A stretch of DNA of 27,368 nt from a virus: IMG/VR virus record IMGVR_UViG_3300025585_000141, positions 1-27,368 of that record; one strand, written 5' to 3'. The position numbers and the translations under genes are program-made. Shown one piece after another: positions 6,772-14,721 of the stretch. The notes beneath the pieces were generated by a model that saw only the letters and a program-made list of their open reading frames with translations, was not told the DNA's origin and made no database searches. Position 1 is the stretch's first letter. Every line of letters begins with the position of its first letter.

Positions 6772-8769
6772 ATGCCGTACTCCATCACTACCAAAGATGG
6801 CATCACAATCAACAACATTCCTGATGATGTTGCTCCTGACTCGCAAGAGCTAAAAGAAAGGGTTTCGCGTATCAGAGCGGGTGGCGGTGCGGCTGCGTTA
6901 GAGGCCCCTAGCGGCCCATCAACAACGGCAACAGGATTGATTGGTGCGATTACCAGAGGAGCGGCGATTCCTGCTGCTGGCGCTGCTGCTGGAGCGGCAT
7001 TGGGCGCTCCATTTGCTGGAGTTGGCGCAATTCCTGGTGCTATTGCTGGTGCTGGCGCGGCAACTGCAACGCAGTTTTTTGGCGATCCGATCATCGGGTT
7101 AGTCAATCGAGTGCTCGGCACAAATTACGCATCTCCCACTCAAGCAATGGAGCAGATGCTGACTCGCATTGGTGTGGCACAGCCTCAAACAGAAGCAGAA
7201 AAAATTGTGCAGGCTACCGCAGCAGGCGCATCAGGCGCTGGTGGCACTGCCGCACTTGGTCGAACACTTCAAACAGGTGCAGGCCAAGCCGCTCCTGTGA
7301 CTAGAGAAGTCGGGCGTATGCTGGCTGCACAACCTGTCACACAAGCTGCGGGTGGAGCAATGGCAGGAGCGGCAGCGCAGGCAGCACAAGAAATGGGTGC
7401 CGGACCAATCGGGCAACTTGGCGCCGCGTTGGCTGGTGGTGTTGCTGGAGCCACGCTTGCAACGCCAAGGCGCGTGACTCCTGGTTTATCGCAAACTACT
7501 CAAGAGGCAACACAACGCGGCATATCTGTGTTGACTTCTGATGTCGCTCCTCCAGAAACATTTATGGGGCGCACTGTTCAGCAAATTGGAGAGCGCGTCC
7601 CTCTGGCTGGCACTGGCCCTGTACGAGTTGCGCAACAGCAATCTCGCATTGCTGCTGTGCGTGATGTGTTGCGTCAATATGGAGCAGATGATGCTGCTGG
7701 TGTTAGCGATGATGTAATGCGTGACCTTGCCGCAAAGCGGTCTGCTGACTTGAACAAATACACAGGAGCCAAAAGCGATGTGATCAATCGTCTTGATGCA
7801 AAAGGCATTGTTCCTGTTAACAATGCGACGCAAGCGATTGATACGCAAATTGCTGAACTTCAAAGCCTGCGGTCTGAGCAGTATTTGCCAGTCATCAGAG
7901 TGCTTGAGGACTGGAAGTCATCACTACAAAACCAGAGTCTCGCTAACATTGAAAAACTGCGCAAGCAAGTCGGAGAATCGTTTGCCGCACCTGAACTAGC
8001 ATCAATCCGAGATACTGGTCAAAAGGCTTTGTCCAAAGTTTACGGTCCGCTCAAGCAAGACATGGAGGATTTCATTACCCAAGTTGGCGAGCGCAGAGAT
8101 GTGACAAAGTGGAAAGTTGCTGATAAGCGATTGGCTCAGATGGCTGGCGAACTAGACATGGGCACATTGAAGTCTGTGCTTCGTTCTGGCTCTGTTACTC
8201 CTGAAGATGTAAATAAGCTAATTTTTAGCAAAAAGCCAAGCGAGATCAGGCAACTTTACAGTGATCTGACTCCTGCTGGCCGAGCAAGCGTTAGAACTGC
8301 TGTCTTGTCGCGTGCAGCGTCAAGCGCACGCTACAACTTGGAAGATGGAACTGTTGCATTTAGTCCAGAAAAATTTAACGCTGAAATTCAGCGTCTACAA
8401 CCGCAAATCGGTGTGTTTTTCAAAGGAGATGATCTGAAACAAGTTGAGGGATTGTCTAAGGCTCTGACACTGACTCGACGCGCCGGGCAAGCTGGTGTTG
8501 CAACCGCGACTGGCCAGCAGGCTGTGCCGTTTGTTGCTGGCAGTTTTCTGGTGGATTTGTTGGGGTCGTTCGGCGCATCACTTGCCGCTGCCGGTGGCGT
8601 TGGGTTGACTGCTAGAATTTACGAATCAGGGCCGGTAAGAAATCTCATGTTGCAACTTGGACGGGCCGCTCCTGGTAGCGCAGAAGAAGCCGCGATTTCT
8701 AAGCGATTGATTGCTGCCATCCAAACTCAGGCAGAATCTCAACAGTCGTCGCAAGAACTGGAAAGGTAA
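6772..8769 (+). CDS. gp16-position DNA ejection protein with glycine-zipper segments
   Basis: A 665-residue protein. I choose ATG 6772, two bases after the previous stop, because GGTGGA lies about 8 bases upstream and MPYSITTKDGITINNIPDD is the usual start of this family; a frame-open ATG at 6751 would add seven residues inside the previous gene. The N-terminal motif (ITINNIPDDVAPDSQELKER) is common to phage injection or internal virion proteins. Residues about 55-120 and 190-230 hold Gly/Ala zipper stretches (AAIPAAGAAAGAALGAPFAG; GGAMAGAAAQAAQEMG) able to insert in membranes. The middle is helical (residues about 300-480), and residues about 570-620 again carry a hydrophobic Gly/Ala segment (FVAGSFLVDLLGSFGASLAA). 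Third in the ejection trio, it matches the P22 gp16 slot and size (609 aa in P22). Role in forming the envelope channel is inferred. Confidence 0.77.
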   Translation: MPYSITTKDGITINNIPDDVAPDSQELKERVSRIRAGGGAAALEAPSGPSTTATGLIGAITRGAAIPAAGAAAGAALGAPFAGVGAIPGAIAGAGAATATQFFGDPIIGLVNRVLGTNYASPTQAMEQMLTRIGVAQPQTEAEKIVQATAAGASGAGGTAALGRTLQTGAGQAAPVTREVGRMLAAQPVTQAAGGAMAGAAAQAAQEMGAGPIGQLGAALAGGVAGATLATPRRVTPGLSQTTQEATQRGISVLTSDVAPPETFMGRTVQQIGERVPLAGTGPVRVAQQQSRIAAVRDVLRQYGADDAAGVSDDVMRDLAAKRSADLNKYTGAKSDVINRLDAKGIVPVNNATQAIDTQIAELQSLRSEQYLPVIRVLEDWKSSLQNQSLANIEKLRKQVGESFAAPELASIRDTGQKALSKVYGPLKQDMEDFITQVGERRDVTKWKVADKRLAQMAGELDMGTLKSVLRSGSVTPEDVNKLIFSKKPSEIRQLYSDLTPAGRASVRTAVLSRAASSARYNLEDGTVAFSPEKFNAEIQRLQPQIGVFFKGDDLKQVEGLSKALTLTRRAGQAGVATATGQQAVPFVAGSFLVDLLGSFGASLAAAGGVGLTARIYESGPVRNLMLQLGRAAPGSAEEAAISKRLIAAIQTQAESQQSSQELER

Positions 8770-8775
8770 CCAGCA

Positions 8776-10977
8776 ATGTCCGCTCTGTCCGTCAATCCCC
8801 CGTTCCCTATCTTTTTCGACATTGACGGGCAACCGCTCGATGCCGGGTACATCTACCTCGGTGTGGCGAATCAAGACACCGAGGCCAATCCGATCCAAGC
8901 GTACTGGGACGCTGCGCTGACGGTTGCAGCGACGCAGCCGATTCGCACGAGGGGTGGCTTCCCGGTGAACGCTGGCGTACCGGCGCGGGTGTACGTCAAC
9001 AGCGACTTCTCGATTGTGGTCAAGAACCGCAACGGGTTCCAGGTGTTCTCCTCGCCCACCTGCACTGATCGGTTCAACGATGCCGTGGTGCAGGTTGACT
9101 CGTCTGATGTCACGTTCCTCCAAGCCGGCACCGGAGCAGTCACGCGCACCGCTCAGGCGAAGATGCGGGATGTGGTGAGCGTCAAGGACTTCGGCGCTGT
9201 TGGTGACGGCGTGGTGGATGATACGGCGGCGATTCAGGCGGCGATTGATGCAATGCCAAACGGAAGCGCTTTGTCTTTCGTTGGGAATGCAACCTACAAA
9301 GTCACGGCTCCAATTGTCGTGCCACCTAATCTCACAGGGTGCGTATTTTTAGGGAACGGCGCGACCATCCGTGCGTATCACAACGGTGATGGCTTGGTGA
9401 TGATCGCCACCAACCAGAACTTCAGCCGACACAAGGTCTATGACTTGACCATCAAAGGCCCGAATGTTTCCTATCCCAACAATCCTGGAGAGTTGGCTGG
9501 AACCAGCACTGGCGCTGCTCTCAAGATGGGATACGACGACACCAGCAACACGGTGGCGGGCTATCTGACTTCGTTCTACAACTGCACGTTCACCAACTTC
9601 AACAAAGGCGTCTACCTGCAGGCCACCATCCTGGTGAACTTCTACGGTGGCTATATCTCATTCAACCAGTACGGCGTCTATGTCGATGGCGGCCAGACCA
9701 ATGCCAACACGTTCTATGGTGTTGGCATCCGAGAGAACCGCGTTTTCGGTGTGTACTCGTCAGGCCGGACTGGAGGATCACTTTCCAACGCCACACACAA
9801 CGTATTCCACAGTTGCGAGATCGAAACCAACATCCCTTACGACGCGTCGGCTGGCGGCTACCCAGCCACGTTTAACGCGGCGTTAGGTCACGGAATTAAG
9901 CTCTGGAACAGCTACGACTGGATCTTCGATTCTTGCTACCTTGAGAACCACAACTACTCGGTGTTACTTGATGGTTCGGCTGACGACAACAGGTTCAAGT
10001 CGTGCCGATTTGACGGCGGTGGTGTCGGAGGTGTTCGCCCAGGTAGTGTTGTAATTGGCGGGGCGAATTGCAATAACAACGTTTTCATCGACTGCAAAAT
10101 GGTCGATTACGTTGGCTACGCAGCGGGAACATTACAGATACTAAGTTCCACCAGCCAATATAACCAGTTGATCGACTGCATTGGGTTTAGCTTTAACTCA
10201 GCAAACCTGCTTGCATGGCCTCATATTGAAAATCACCGCAAAGCTCAGGGCAATGCAGGCAACGGGCAGCAATTTGGTGCATTGGTAGTTCCTCCGCAGG
10301 GGCTGATCAACAACCCAATAAGCGGAACTGATCCTGGTCAAATCAACGGTATTGGTACTGCCTCCGCGACACTAAACGCCTTTGGTGTTGGCGAGGCGTT
10401 ACTTGGCAATCAGATCACCGGCGCGACCACGATCACATCAATCAGCAACATGCGCCCTGGGCAGTTGCTGGTGGTGAGTAACTACCAAATTGCGTACCCG
10501 GTAACGATTCAGTCCTCTACTGACGGAACAAGTGGAATTGTTCTGGTTGATAGGCAAAACGCGGTTTTGTCTGCCTATGGAGATAGCATCACTTTTTACT
10601 GCATGGCTATCGGTCGCGTTATTGAAGTCGGTCGCAGCCTTGCAAATAGCGTTTTGACCGTTTCATGGACGCCTTCATTTGTGAGAAGCGGTGGAAGTAC
10701 TCCCGCTCAGACTTCTACAGGTAGGTACACGAAGATAGGCAATCGTGTCGATTTTTGGTTTGAGTGTACTTTCAGCTCAGGCCCACTCACCGATTCTTAT
10801 TACTCAACCGATTTCCCATTTCAACACTACGACACTTCTGCAATTGTTGGTTCGGCAATGGATGCCACAAGCAAAGCATTGTACGCAGTTGAAGCTGTAA
10901 CAGTGAGTAGGTTGAGAGCGCACGTTACCTCAAGCGTAACTACCTTTAGCGGATCGGGTACGCTATTAATAGCGTGA
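8776..10977 (+). CDS. Tailspike 1: P22-type head-binding domain plus right-handed beta-helix
   Basis: A 733-residue receptor-binding protein. Residues about 1-115 are the P22 tailspike N-terminal head-binding domain (SVNPPFPIFFDIDGQPLDAG, YIYLGVANQDTEANPI, YWDAALT, TRGGFPVNAGVPARVYV), which anchors trimers on the gp4/gp10 tail hub. A linker with TGAVTRTAQAKMRDVVSVKD leads to a pectate-lyase-type beta-helix beginning at FGAVGDGVVDDTAAIQAAID (residues about 138-157) and running past residue 480 with many short repeats (VFHSCEIETN, WIFDSCYLENHNYSVLLDGS). The C-terminal about 200 residues form a further beta domain. Such spikes bind and often cleave O-antigen or capsule; the catalytic residues cannot be picked out by eye. 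The start is six bases after the previous stop. The second half is AT-richer, as expected for exchanged receptor-binding modules. Confidence 0.9.
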   Translation: MSALSVNPPFPIFFDIDGQPLDAGYIYLGVANQDTEANPIQAYWDAALTVAATQPIRTRGGFPVNAGVPARVYVNSDFSIVVKNRNGFQVFSSPTCTDRFNDAVVQVDSSDVTFLQAGTGAVTRTAQAKMRDVVSVKDFGAVGDGVVDDTAAIQAAIDAMPNGSALSFVGNATYKVTAPIVVPPNLTGCVFLGNGATIRAYHNGDGLVMIATNQNFSRHKVYDLTIKGPNVSYPNNPGELAGTSTGAALKMGYDDTSNTVAGYLTSFYNCTFTNFNKGVYLQATILVNFYGGYISFNQYGVYVDGGQTNANTFYGVGIRENRVFGVYSSGRTGGSLSNATHNVFHSCEIETNIPYDASAGGYPATFNAALGHGIKLWNSYDWIFDSCYLENHNYSVLLDGSADDNRFKSCRFDGGGVGGVRPGSVVIGGANCNNNVFIDCKMVDYVGYAAGTLQILSSTSQYNQLIDCIGFSFNSANLLAWPHIENHRKAQGNAGNGQQFGALVVPPQGLINNPISGTDPGQINGIGTASATLNAFGVGEALLGNQITGATTITSISNMRPGQLLVVSNYQIAYPVTIQSSTDGTSGIVLVDRQNAVLSAYGDSITFYCMAIGRVIEVGRSLANSVLTVSWTPSFVRSGGSTPAQTSTGRYTKIGNRVDFWFECTFSSGPLTDSYYSTDFPFQHYDTSAIVGSAMDATSKALYAVEAVTVSRLRAHVTSSVTTFSGSGTLLIA

Positions 10978-11006
10978 TTTTTAACTGTTCAATACATTCG
11001 CTGACC

Positions 11007-11213
11007 ATGTTCAATAAACTCAAAGGCTCTTTCTACAGCAAGACCAGCAACGCGGCCATCGTCGTCGCGGTCATTGGAGTCCTTGAGCAGTTGGCCCCTG
11101 GCCTGCTGCAGTCCGTCATCCCTGCTGACTATTCCGGCTTGGCGCTGTCGGGCATCGGCGTCGCCTTCTGGCTCCTGCGCTGGGTTACATCGAAACCTCT
11201 TGACCTCAAGTGA
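11007..11213 (+). CDS. Small membrane protein, holin-like
   Basis: A 68-residue protein at the head of the lysis cassette. Start ATG 11007 gives MFNKLKGSFYSKTSNAAIVV; a GTG at 10974 overlaps the tailspike stop (GTGA) and would add 11 residues, so the start is not certain. Two hydrophobic segments are visible, at about 16-33 (AAIVVAVIGVLEQLAPGLLQ) and about 42-58 (SGLALSGIGVAFWLLRW), with a Lys-rich start and end (KPLDLK). The SKT.N start followed by two hydrophobic stretches resembles small membrane proteins encoded in other phage lysis regions. It might be a pinholin-type or accessory holin. Which of the three membrane proteins here is the working holin cannot be read from sequence. Confidence 0.7.
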   Translation: MFNKLKGSFYSKTSNAAIVVAVIGVLEQLAPGLLQSVIPADYSGLALSGIGVAFWLLRWVTSKPLDLK

Positions 11214-11215
11214 TC

Positions 11216-11374
11216 ATGTCTGACATCGAGAACAAATTGTCTACACACGAAGCCGTCTGCGCCGAGAGATATACGGGCATCAACGCCCGCCTGAAGCGCC
11301 TTGAGACTATCCTCATCGGCTCGGCCGGTGCAATCATCCTGTTGCTCCTGAGCGTGGCGCTGAAGATCAGATGA
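11216..11374 (+). CDS. XhlA-like small lysis-associated membrane protein
   Basis: A 52-residue protein: MSDIENKLSTHEAVCAERYT, then GINARLKRLETILIGSAGAI, then a hydrophobic stretch ending LLLLSVALKIR. It starts 2 bases after the previous stop and its own stop overlaps the endolysin start (ATGA). The plan, a short amphipathic helix with RLKRLE followed by a single membrane segment at the C-terminus, is that of the XhlA/haemolysin-related proteins of phage lysis cassettes, which act together with a holin and endolysin. The HEAVCAERY...RLKRLE pattern is common in proteobacterial phages at this place. It may act as a holin partner or antiholin; which one is not decided by the sequence. Confidence 0.72.
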   Translation: MSDIENKLSTHEAVCAERYTGINARLKRLETILIGSAGAIILLLLSVALKIR

Positions 11375-11850
11375 ACTTCGACCAGGCCATCCGCGAACTG
11401 CTCCACCACGAAGGGTCGTACTCGGATCACGGTGCCGACCCCGGTGGTCGGACCATGTACGGCATCACTGAATTGGTGGCACGCGAGGTAGGCTACCGGG
11501 GCAACATGAACGAGTTGCCTCTCGATCTCGCCAAACGGATCTACCTCGAACGCTATTGGAAGCCGATCAGCGCCGACGATCTGCCGCCTGCCGTCCGCTA
11601 TGCCGTGTTCGACGCAGCGGTGAATTCAGGTGTCGGTCAGTCGGTCATCTGGCTCCAGCGGGCGCTCGGCGTACAGATGGACGGCATCATCGGCCCGGTG
11701 ACGATCCGCGCGGCCTACGCCGCTGACCCGTACCTGCTGCGGGCCAAGATCCTCGCCACTCGGCTCAAGTTCATGACCAACCTCTCCACCTGGCCGTCCT
11801 TCGGTCGCGGTTGGGCACGGCGCATCGCGCACCTGATGGAGATGGCATGA
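11371..11850 (+). CDS. Endolysin, GH108 muramidase with PG-binding domain
   Basis: A 159-residue endolysin. Residues 1-85 match glycoside hydrolase family 108 (lysozyme-like, N-acetylmuramidase): the LLHHEGSYSDHGADPGGRT motif, with Glu14 as the catalytic acid, followed by MYGITELVAREVGY and the LPLDLAKRIYLERYWKPI segment. Residues about 80-155 match the PG_binding_3 part (YAVFDAAVNSGVGQSVIWLQ, GVQMDGIIGPVTIRAA, RLKFMTNL), which ends in FGRGWARRIAHLM. The protein cuts peptidoglycan glycan strands at the end of infection. There is no signal peptide, so it needs a holin to reach the wall. It overlaps genes on both sides by ATGA, forming a translationally coupled lysis cassette. Confidence 0.93.
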   Translation: MNFDQAIRELLHHEGSYSDHGADPGGRTMYGITELVAREVGYRGNMNELPLDLAKRIYLERYWKPISADDLPPAVRYAVFDAAVNSGVGQSVIWLQRALGVQMDGIIGPVTIRAAYAADPYLLRAKILATRLKFMTNLSTWPSFGRGWARRIAHLMEMA

Positions 11851-12248
11851 ACCCGTTGATGCTAGGGACTGTGCTCGAAGTGGGCAAGACGCTGCTAGAC
11901 CGCTTCGTGCCTGATCCCTCAGCCAAGCAAGCCGCTGAGATGGAACTGGTTCGGATGGCCGCTGATGGTGAACTCAAGCAAGTCATCGCGCAGCTTGAGA
12001 TCAATGCGCGAGAGGCGCAGCACCCCTCGATCTGGACCAGTGGGTGGAGGCCCGCATTTGGTTGGTGCGGTGCAGCAGGGTTCGTTTACGCTACCATCGT
12101 GCAGCCGGTGCTGGCGTGGGTCGGTGCGATCAAGGGCTGGCCTGCGCCGCCCGAACTGAATTTGGATCTTCTGTGGGTTGTTATCACCGGCCTGTTAGGT
12201 ATCGGTTCGATGAGAAGTTTTGAAAAGCTCAAAGGCGTAGCCAAGTAA
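11847..12248 (+). CDS. Holin of the 3TM superfamily
   Basis: A 133-residue protein starting at the ATGA overlap with the endolysin stop. Residues 1-60 are a charged amphipathic helix (GKTLLDRFVPDPSAKQAAEM...REAQHPSIW); the motif TSGWRPAFGWCGAAGFVYAT at about 64-83 and the final SMRSFEKLKGVAK are characteristic of the 3TM holin family (Holin_3TMs). Hydrophobic segments lie at about 69-88, 87-95 and 106-123 (LDLLWVVITGLLGIG). It would form the inner-membrane lesion that releases the endolysin. With the small proteins at 11007-11213 and 11216-11374, the cassette has three membrane proteins for one endolysin. The second tailspike gene starts 9 bases later. Confidence 0.87.
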   Translation: MNPLMLGTVLEVGKTLLDRFVPDPSAKQAAEMELVRMAADGELKQVIAQLEINAREAQHPSIWTSGWRPAFGWCGAAGFVYATIVQPVLAWVGAIKGWPAPPELNLDLLWVVITGLLGIGSMRSFEKLKGVAK

Positions 12249-12257
12249 AGGACAATC

Positions 12258-13841
12258 ATGTCTGCTCTGTCAGTCAATCCCCCGTTTCCGATCTTCACTG
12301 ACTCGGACGGCACTCCGCTCGAAAACGGCTACATCTGGATCGGCCAGGCCAACCTCGATCCGCAGGGCTACCCGATCAATGTGTACTGGGACGCCGCACT
12401 GACCCAGATCGCAGGCCAGCCGATCCGCACGATGAACGGATACCCCGTTCGCAATGGCTCACCCACAACCCTGTACGTCAACGCCGACGACTACAGCATT
12501 CGGGTGCAGAACAAGAACGCTGCGACGTTGTACAACCTAGGGTCTGCCGCCGCCGATGTTGGCAACATTTCATCGTCGCTGATCACGTTCGTTCAGTCTG
12601 GTACTGGTGCGGTGACGCGCACGGTGCAGAGCAAGTTGCGCGATACCGTGAGCGTCAAGGACTTCGGGATTGTTGCAGACGGGGTTACAGATAGCACTTC
12701 AGCGCTAACTGCGTTGATGACATCTTTTTCATCCTCGGGCTTTAGGGGTGTCGTGGACATCCCTTATGGAACAAAATTTAATGTGGCGACTGTTTGGGCG
12801 GCAGTCCCTGTCGGCGTCATTTTGCAGGATAACTCCAGCATAAACTGGGGCCAGCCTCCAAGCTACAAAAACAAATTTCTTGTCACTTATTCTGGAGACA
12901 GTGTAAGCGACGATACGCAAGAAATTATTGCAAGTCCTCATCATCCAGCGTTGATGCTGTTGAATATGGGGACAGATGTTAGCGTTGCTGCTGCAAGCCG
13001 GTACGCAACTATTTTGCAGGGTGTAGGTAAAGATTACGCTGGAGATCCGCTGCTTGGATGGCTCTGGCAGTTTGCGAAAGACCCGAGCGCAAACCAGTGG
13101 CGAACCTCAATGCGCCTACAAACACCGTACAACGTAGCGATAAAAAATCCTCAACCGTGGGCTGCGTCCACCGTTTATGCAGCTAATGCTTATTGCGTAA
13201 GCGACGGTGGAAAAATCTACACGACGGCCGCTGGTGGAACTTCGGGGTCTACCGCGCCAACGGGAACTGGCGGATCTATCAGCGATGGGGGCGTAACTTG
13301 GAGTTATGTCCAAGCGGCACTCGCGTTAGATTCAACTCGTTTTGATTGGTTTGAGGATGGAAAGTCTGGGCAGTACGCGCCGAGCGCCGGTATTGCTAGG
13401 CACACTCAATCTGCTGGCTTGAAGTCTTGGTATTTGGAAATTGATGACTCAACGGGAACAATTACGGCAAGAGATGTAACTCGGGGTCTAAACATTTTTT
13501 CTGTATCGACTGATGCAGGACTAGAAATCGGAACAGCGACATCGCCTAATCGGGTTTCTATTACTGGAACCGGGCCTAACGCTCCAGTTACTGGTGCTGG
13601 GAAGGTCGAAAATGGTGGAGCAACCAACATGAGCACAATGGTTCCGCCTGCTGGACGAACCAAAATGATCGTGAGTTTGCGGTTCGACAACAGCAACACG
13701 ACCGTGGTGCATGGCACTGGAACAAATAATTTGACCCTTAAAGGCGGCGTGAATGTAACACCCTCAGTCGGTCAGTTCATGACTTTTGAATACGACTCGA
13801 CATTGAGCACTCGCTGGTTTGAGGTGAGCAGAAGTTTTTGA
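12258..13841 (+). CDS. Tailspike 2: P22-type head-binding domain with chitin-binding-like module
   Basis: A 527-residue receptor-binding protein with AAAGGACA ribosome site upstream. Residues about 1-110 are a second P22-type head-binding domain, closely parallel to that of tailspike 1 (SVNPPFPIFTDSDGTPLENG, YIWIGQANLDPQGYPIN, YWDAALTQIAGQPIRT), and the same linker TGAVTRTVQSKLRDTVSVKD is present, but the following beta-helix start (FGIVADGVTDSTSALTALM) is short and degenerate. Residues about 295-355 form a small carbohydrate-binding-like module (WAASTVYAANAYCVSDGGKI, then YTTAAGGTSGSTAPT, GGVTWSYV), similar to chitinase-type modules in phage fibres. The C-terminal part is Thr/Gly-rich beta. 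No catalytic site can be named. Two spikes sharing an anchor suggest either two receptors or a branched spike set. Confidence 0.87.
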   Translation: MSALSVNPPFPIFTDSDGTPLENGYIWIGQANLDPQGYPINVYWDAALTQIAGQPIRTMNGYPVRNGSPTTLYVNADDYSIRVQNKNAATLYNLGSAAADVGNISSSLITFVQSGTGAVTRTVQSKLRDTVSVKDFGIVADGVTDSTSALTALMTSFSSSGFRGVVDIPYGTKFNVATVWAAVPVGVILQDNSSINWGQPPSYKNKFLVTYSGDSVSDDTQEIIASPHHPALMLLNMGTDVSVAAASRYATILQGVGKDYAGDPLLGWLWQFAKDPSANQWRTSMRLQTPYNVAIKNPQPWAASTVYAANAYCVSDGGKIYTTAAGGTSGSTAPTGTGGSISDGGVTWSYVQAALALDSTRFDWFEDGKSGQYAPSAGIARHTQSAGLKSWYLEIDDSTGTITARDVTRGLNIFSVSTDAGLEIGTATSPNRVSITGTGPNAPVTGAGKVENGGATNMSTMVPPAGRTKMIVSLRFDNSNTTVVHGTGTNNLTLKGGVNVTPSVGQFMTFEYDSTLSTRWFEVSRSF

Positions 13842-13902
13842 TGACCCCAGCCCAGCGCATTACATCATCCGATAAACCATGACCGACTTACCATAACCAC
13901 CC

Positions 13903-14040
13903 TCACCTCAACAGCACAATAATCATCACCGCCGCCCAGTACATCAGGACGATCAGAGCCAGAATCCTGACGTCCTTGTTGTACCTGGGCGGATGATCGC
14001 GGCCCTGGCGGCAGGTGCCTTCGTCGCAACAGTTATTCAT
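13903..14040 (-). CDS. Small Cys-rich single-TM protein
   Basis: A 45-residue protein read from ATG at 14040: MNNCCDEGTCRQGRDHPPRY, then NKDVRILALIVLMYWAAVMI and a final IVLLR. The frame stays open further upstream, but this ATG overlaps the end of the nuclease gene (8 bases) and yields the known CxxG.CRQGRDCP-like N-terminus seen in many small phage proteins, followed by one membrane segment. It is the last gene of the long minus-strand operon. Its function is unknown; such proteins are usually nonessential accessory factors. The 61 bases between it and the tailspike end (13842-13902) contain no gene and no clear intrinsic terminator. Confidence 0.6.
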   Translation of the reverse strand: MNNCCDEGTCRQGRDHPPRYNKDVRILALIVLMYWAAVMIIVLLR

Positions 14041-14377
14041 TATTCTCTGACTCAATGATGATCTGGCGCTTTGCATCTTCTGCACCTCTGGCCACAAAGC
14101 ATTTGTAGCCGTTCAGTTCAAGGTAAGACATCCAGTCTTTCTGCTCTGGGCTAACCGAGCCGCCTTTGATGCGCTTCATCTCGATCCAAAGCCCCCAGGC
14201 TGGGATGAACAGGTCTGGTACGCCTGCTGATACGCCTTCAGCCTTCAAGCGTCCTGCGGTGGCCTTGCTTCTGGCCCCGCCATTGGGGATAGCCATGATC
14301 CTGACGTTCGGCCAGCACTGACGGAACCAGCGCACCACTTCTCGTTGTTCTTCGTGCTCAAGTGGCATGCGGTCCAT
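14033..14377 (-). CDS. VRR-NUC domain nuclease
   Basis: A 114-residue stand-alone VRR-NUC (PD-(D/E)XK superfamily) nuclease. Motifs: HEEQREVVRWFRQCWPN at the N-terminus (conserved E), IPNGGARSKATAGRLKAEGV, the catalytic GVPDLFIPAWGLWIEMKR where D (in PDLF) and E-x-K (IEMK) form the active site, and SPEQKDWMSYLELNGYKC with the conserved Q. Single-domain phage members of this family cut branched or flap DNA, and may act as Holliday-junction resolvases. Start ATG at 14377 overlaps the MazG-like stop (TGATG); a second in-frame ATG three codons later (MPLEHEEQ) could also be used. Placed after the helicase and MazG genes, it likely serves late replication or recombination. Confidence 0.92.
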   Translation of the reverse strand: MDRMPLEHEEQREVVRWFRQCWPNVRIMAIPNGGARSKATAGRLKAEGVSAGVPDLFIPAWGLWIEMKRIKGGSVSPEQKDWMSYLELNGYKCFVARGAEDAKRQIIIESENNE

Positions 14378-14685
14378 CAGGACTCTTTCACAAAGACGCC
14401 ATCAGACCGGAGCGTGCCTTTCCTGTCCTTGATCTGGTCAAACGCTGCGGACAAACAGCCGACGAGATTCACGCCATGCAGGCGTGCGCCGATGATCAGG
14501 GTCACAAGGATGTCCCCATAGGCGTCTATGGCCTCACCAAGATCATCACGGTGCAGGGCACTGATCAACTCGCCCAGTTCCTCGTGCGTCTTGATGGCTT
14601 GCGCCATGGCGGTGCTGTTGGGAATGATCTGGCGATCACGCGCCCACTGAATGACCGCGGCTTCGAGTTCGTTGTATGTCGTCAT
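14377..14685 (-). CDS. MazG-like nucleotide pyrophosphohydrolase
   Basis: A 102-residue all-alpha NTP pyrophosphohydrolase. The family's metal-binding motif is visible: KTHEELGELISAL (ExxE) at about 32-44 and GEAIDAYGDILVTLI (ExxD) at about 50-64. Such enzymes hydrolyse nucleoside triphosphates to monophosphates and pyrophosphate; phage versions may clear modified nucleotides or lower the alarmone ppGpp in the host. Start ATG 14685 has a good ribosome site (GGAG, 6 bases upstream). A 36-base gap separates it from the helicase gene upstream, and it overlaps the nuclease gene by one base. Length and motif are complete. Confidence 0.88.
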   Translation of the reverse strand: MTTYNELEAAVIQWARDRQIIPNSTAMAQAIKTHEELGELISALHRDDLGEAIDAYGDILVTLIIGARLHGVNLVGCLSAAFDQIKDRKGTLRSDGVFVKES

Positions 14686-14721
14686 TGCTGCTCCGTTTTT
14701 TAGTTACAAGGGAAGTGAAAT

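Noticed and set aside
6396-7121. 241-codon minus-strand frame rich in Ala/Pro opposite the ejection genes
   Set aside because: Mirror of the Gly/Ala-zipper coding region; not a separate gene.
12258-13841. Diversity-generating retroelement target in the tailspikes (as in podovirus BPP-1)
   Set aside because: No reverse transcriptase gene and no template/variable repeat pair was seen; the shared DNA between spikes is at the N-terminal anchors, not at a C-terminal variable site.
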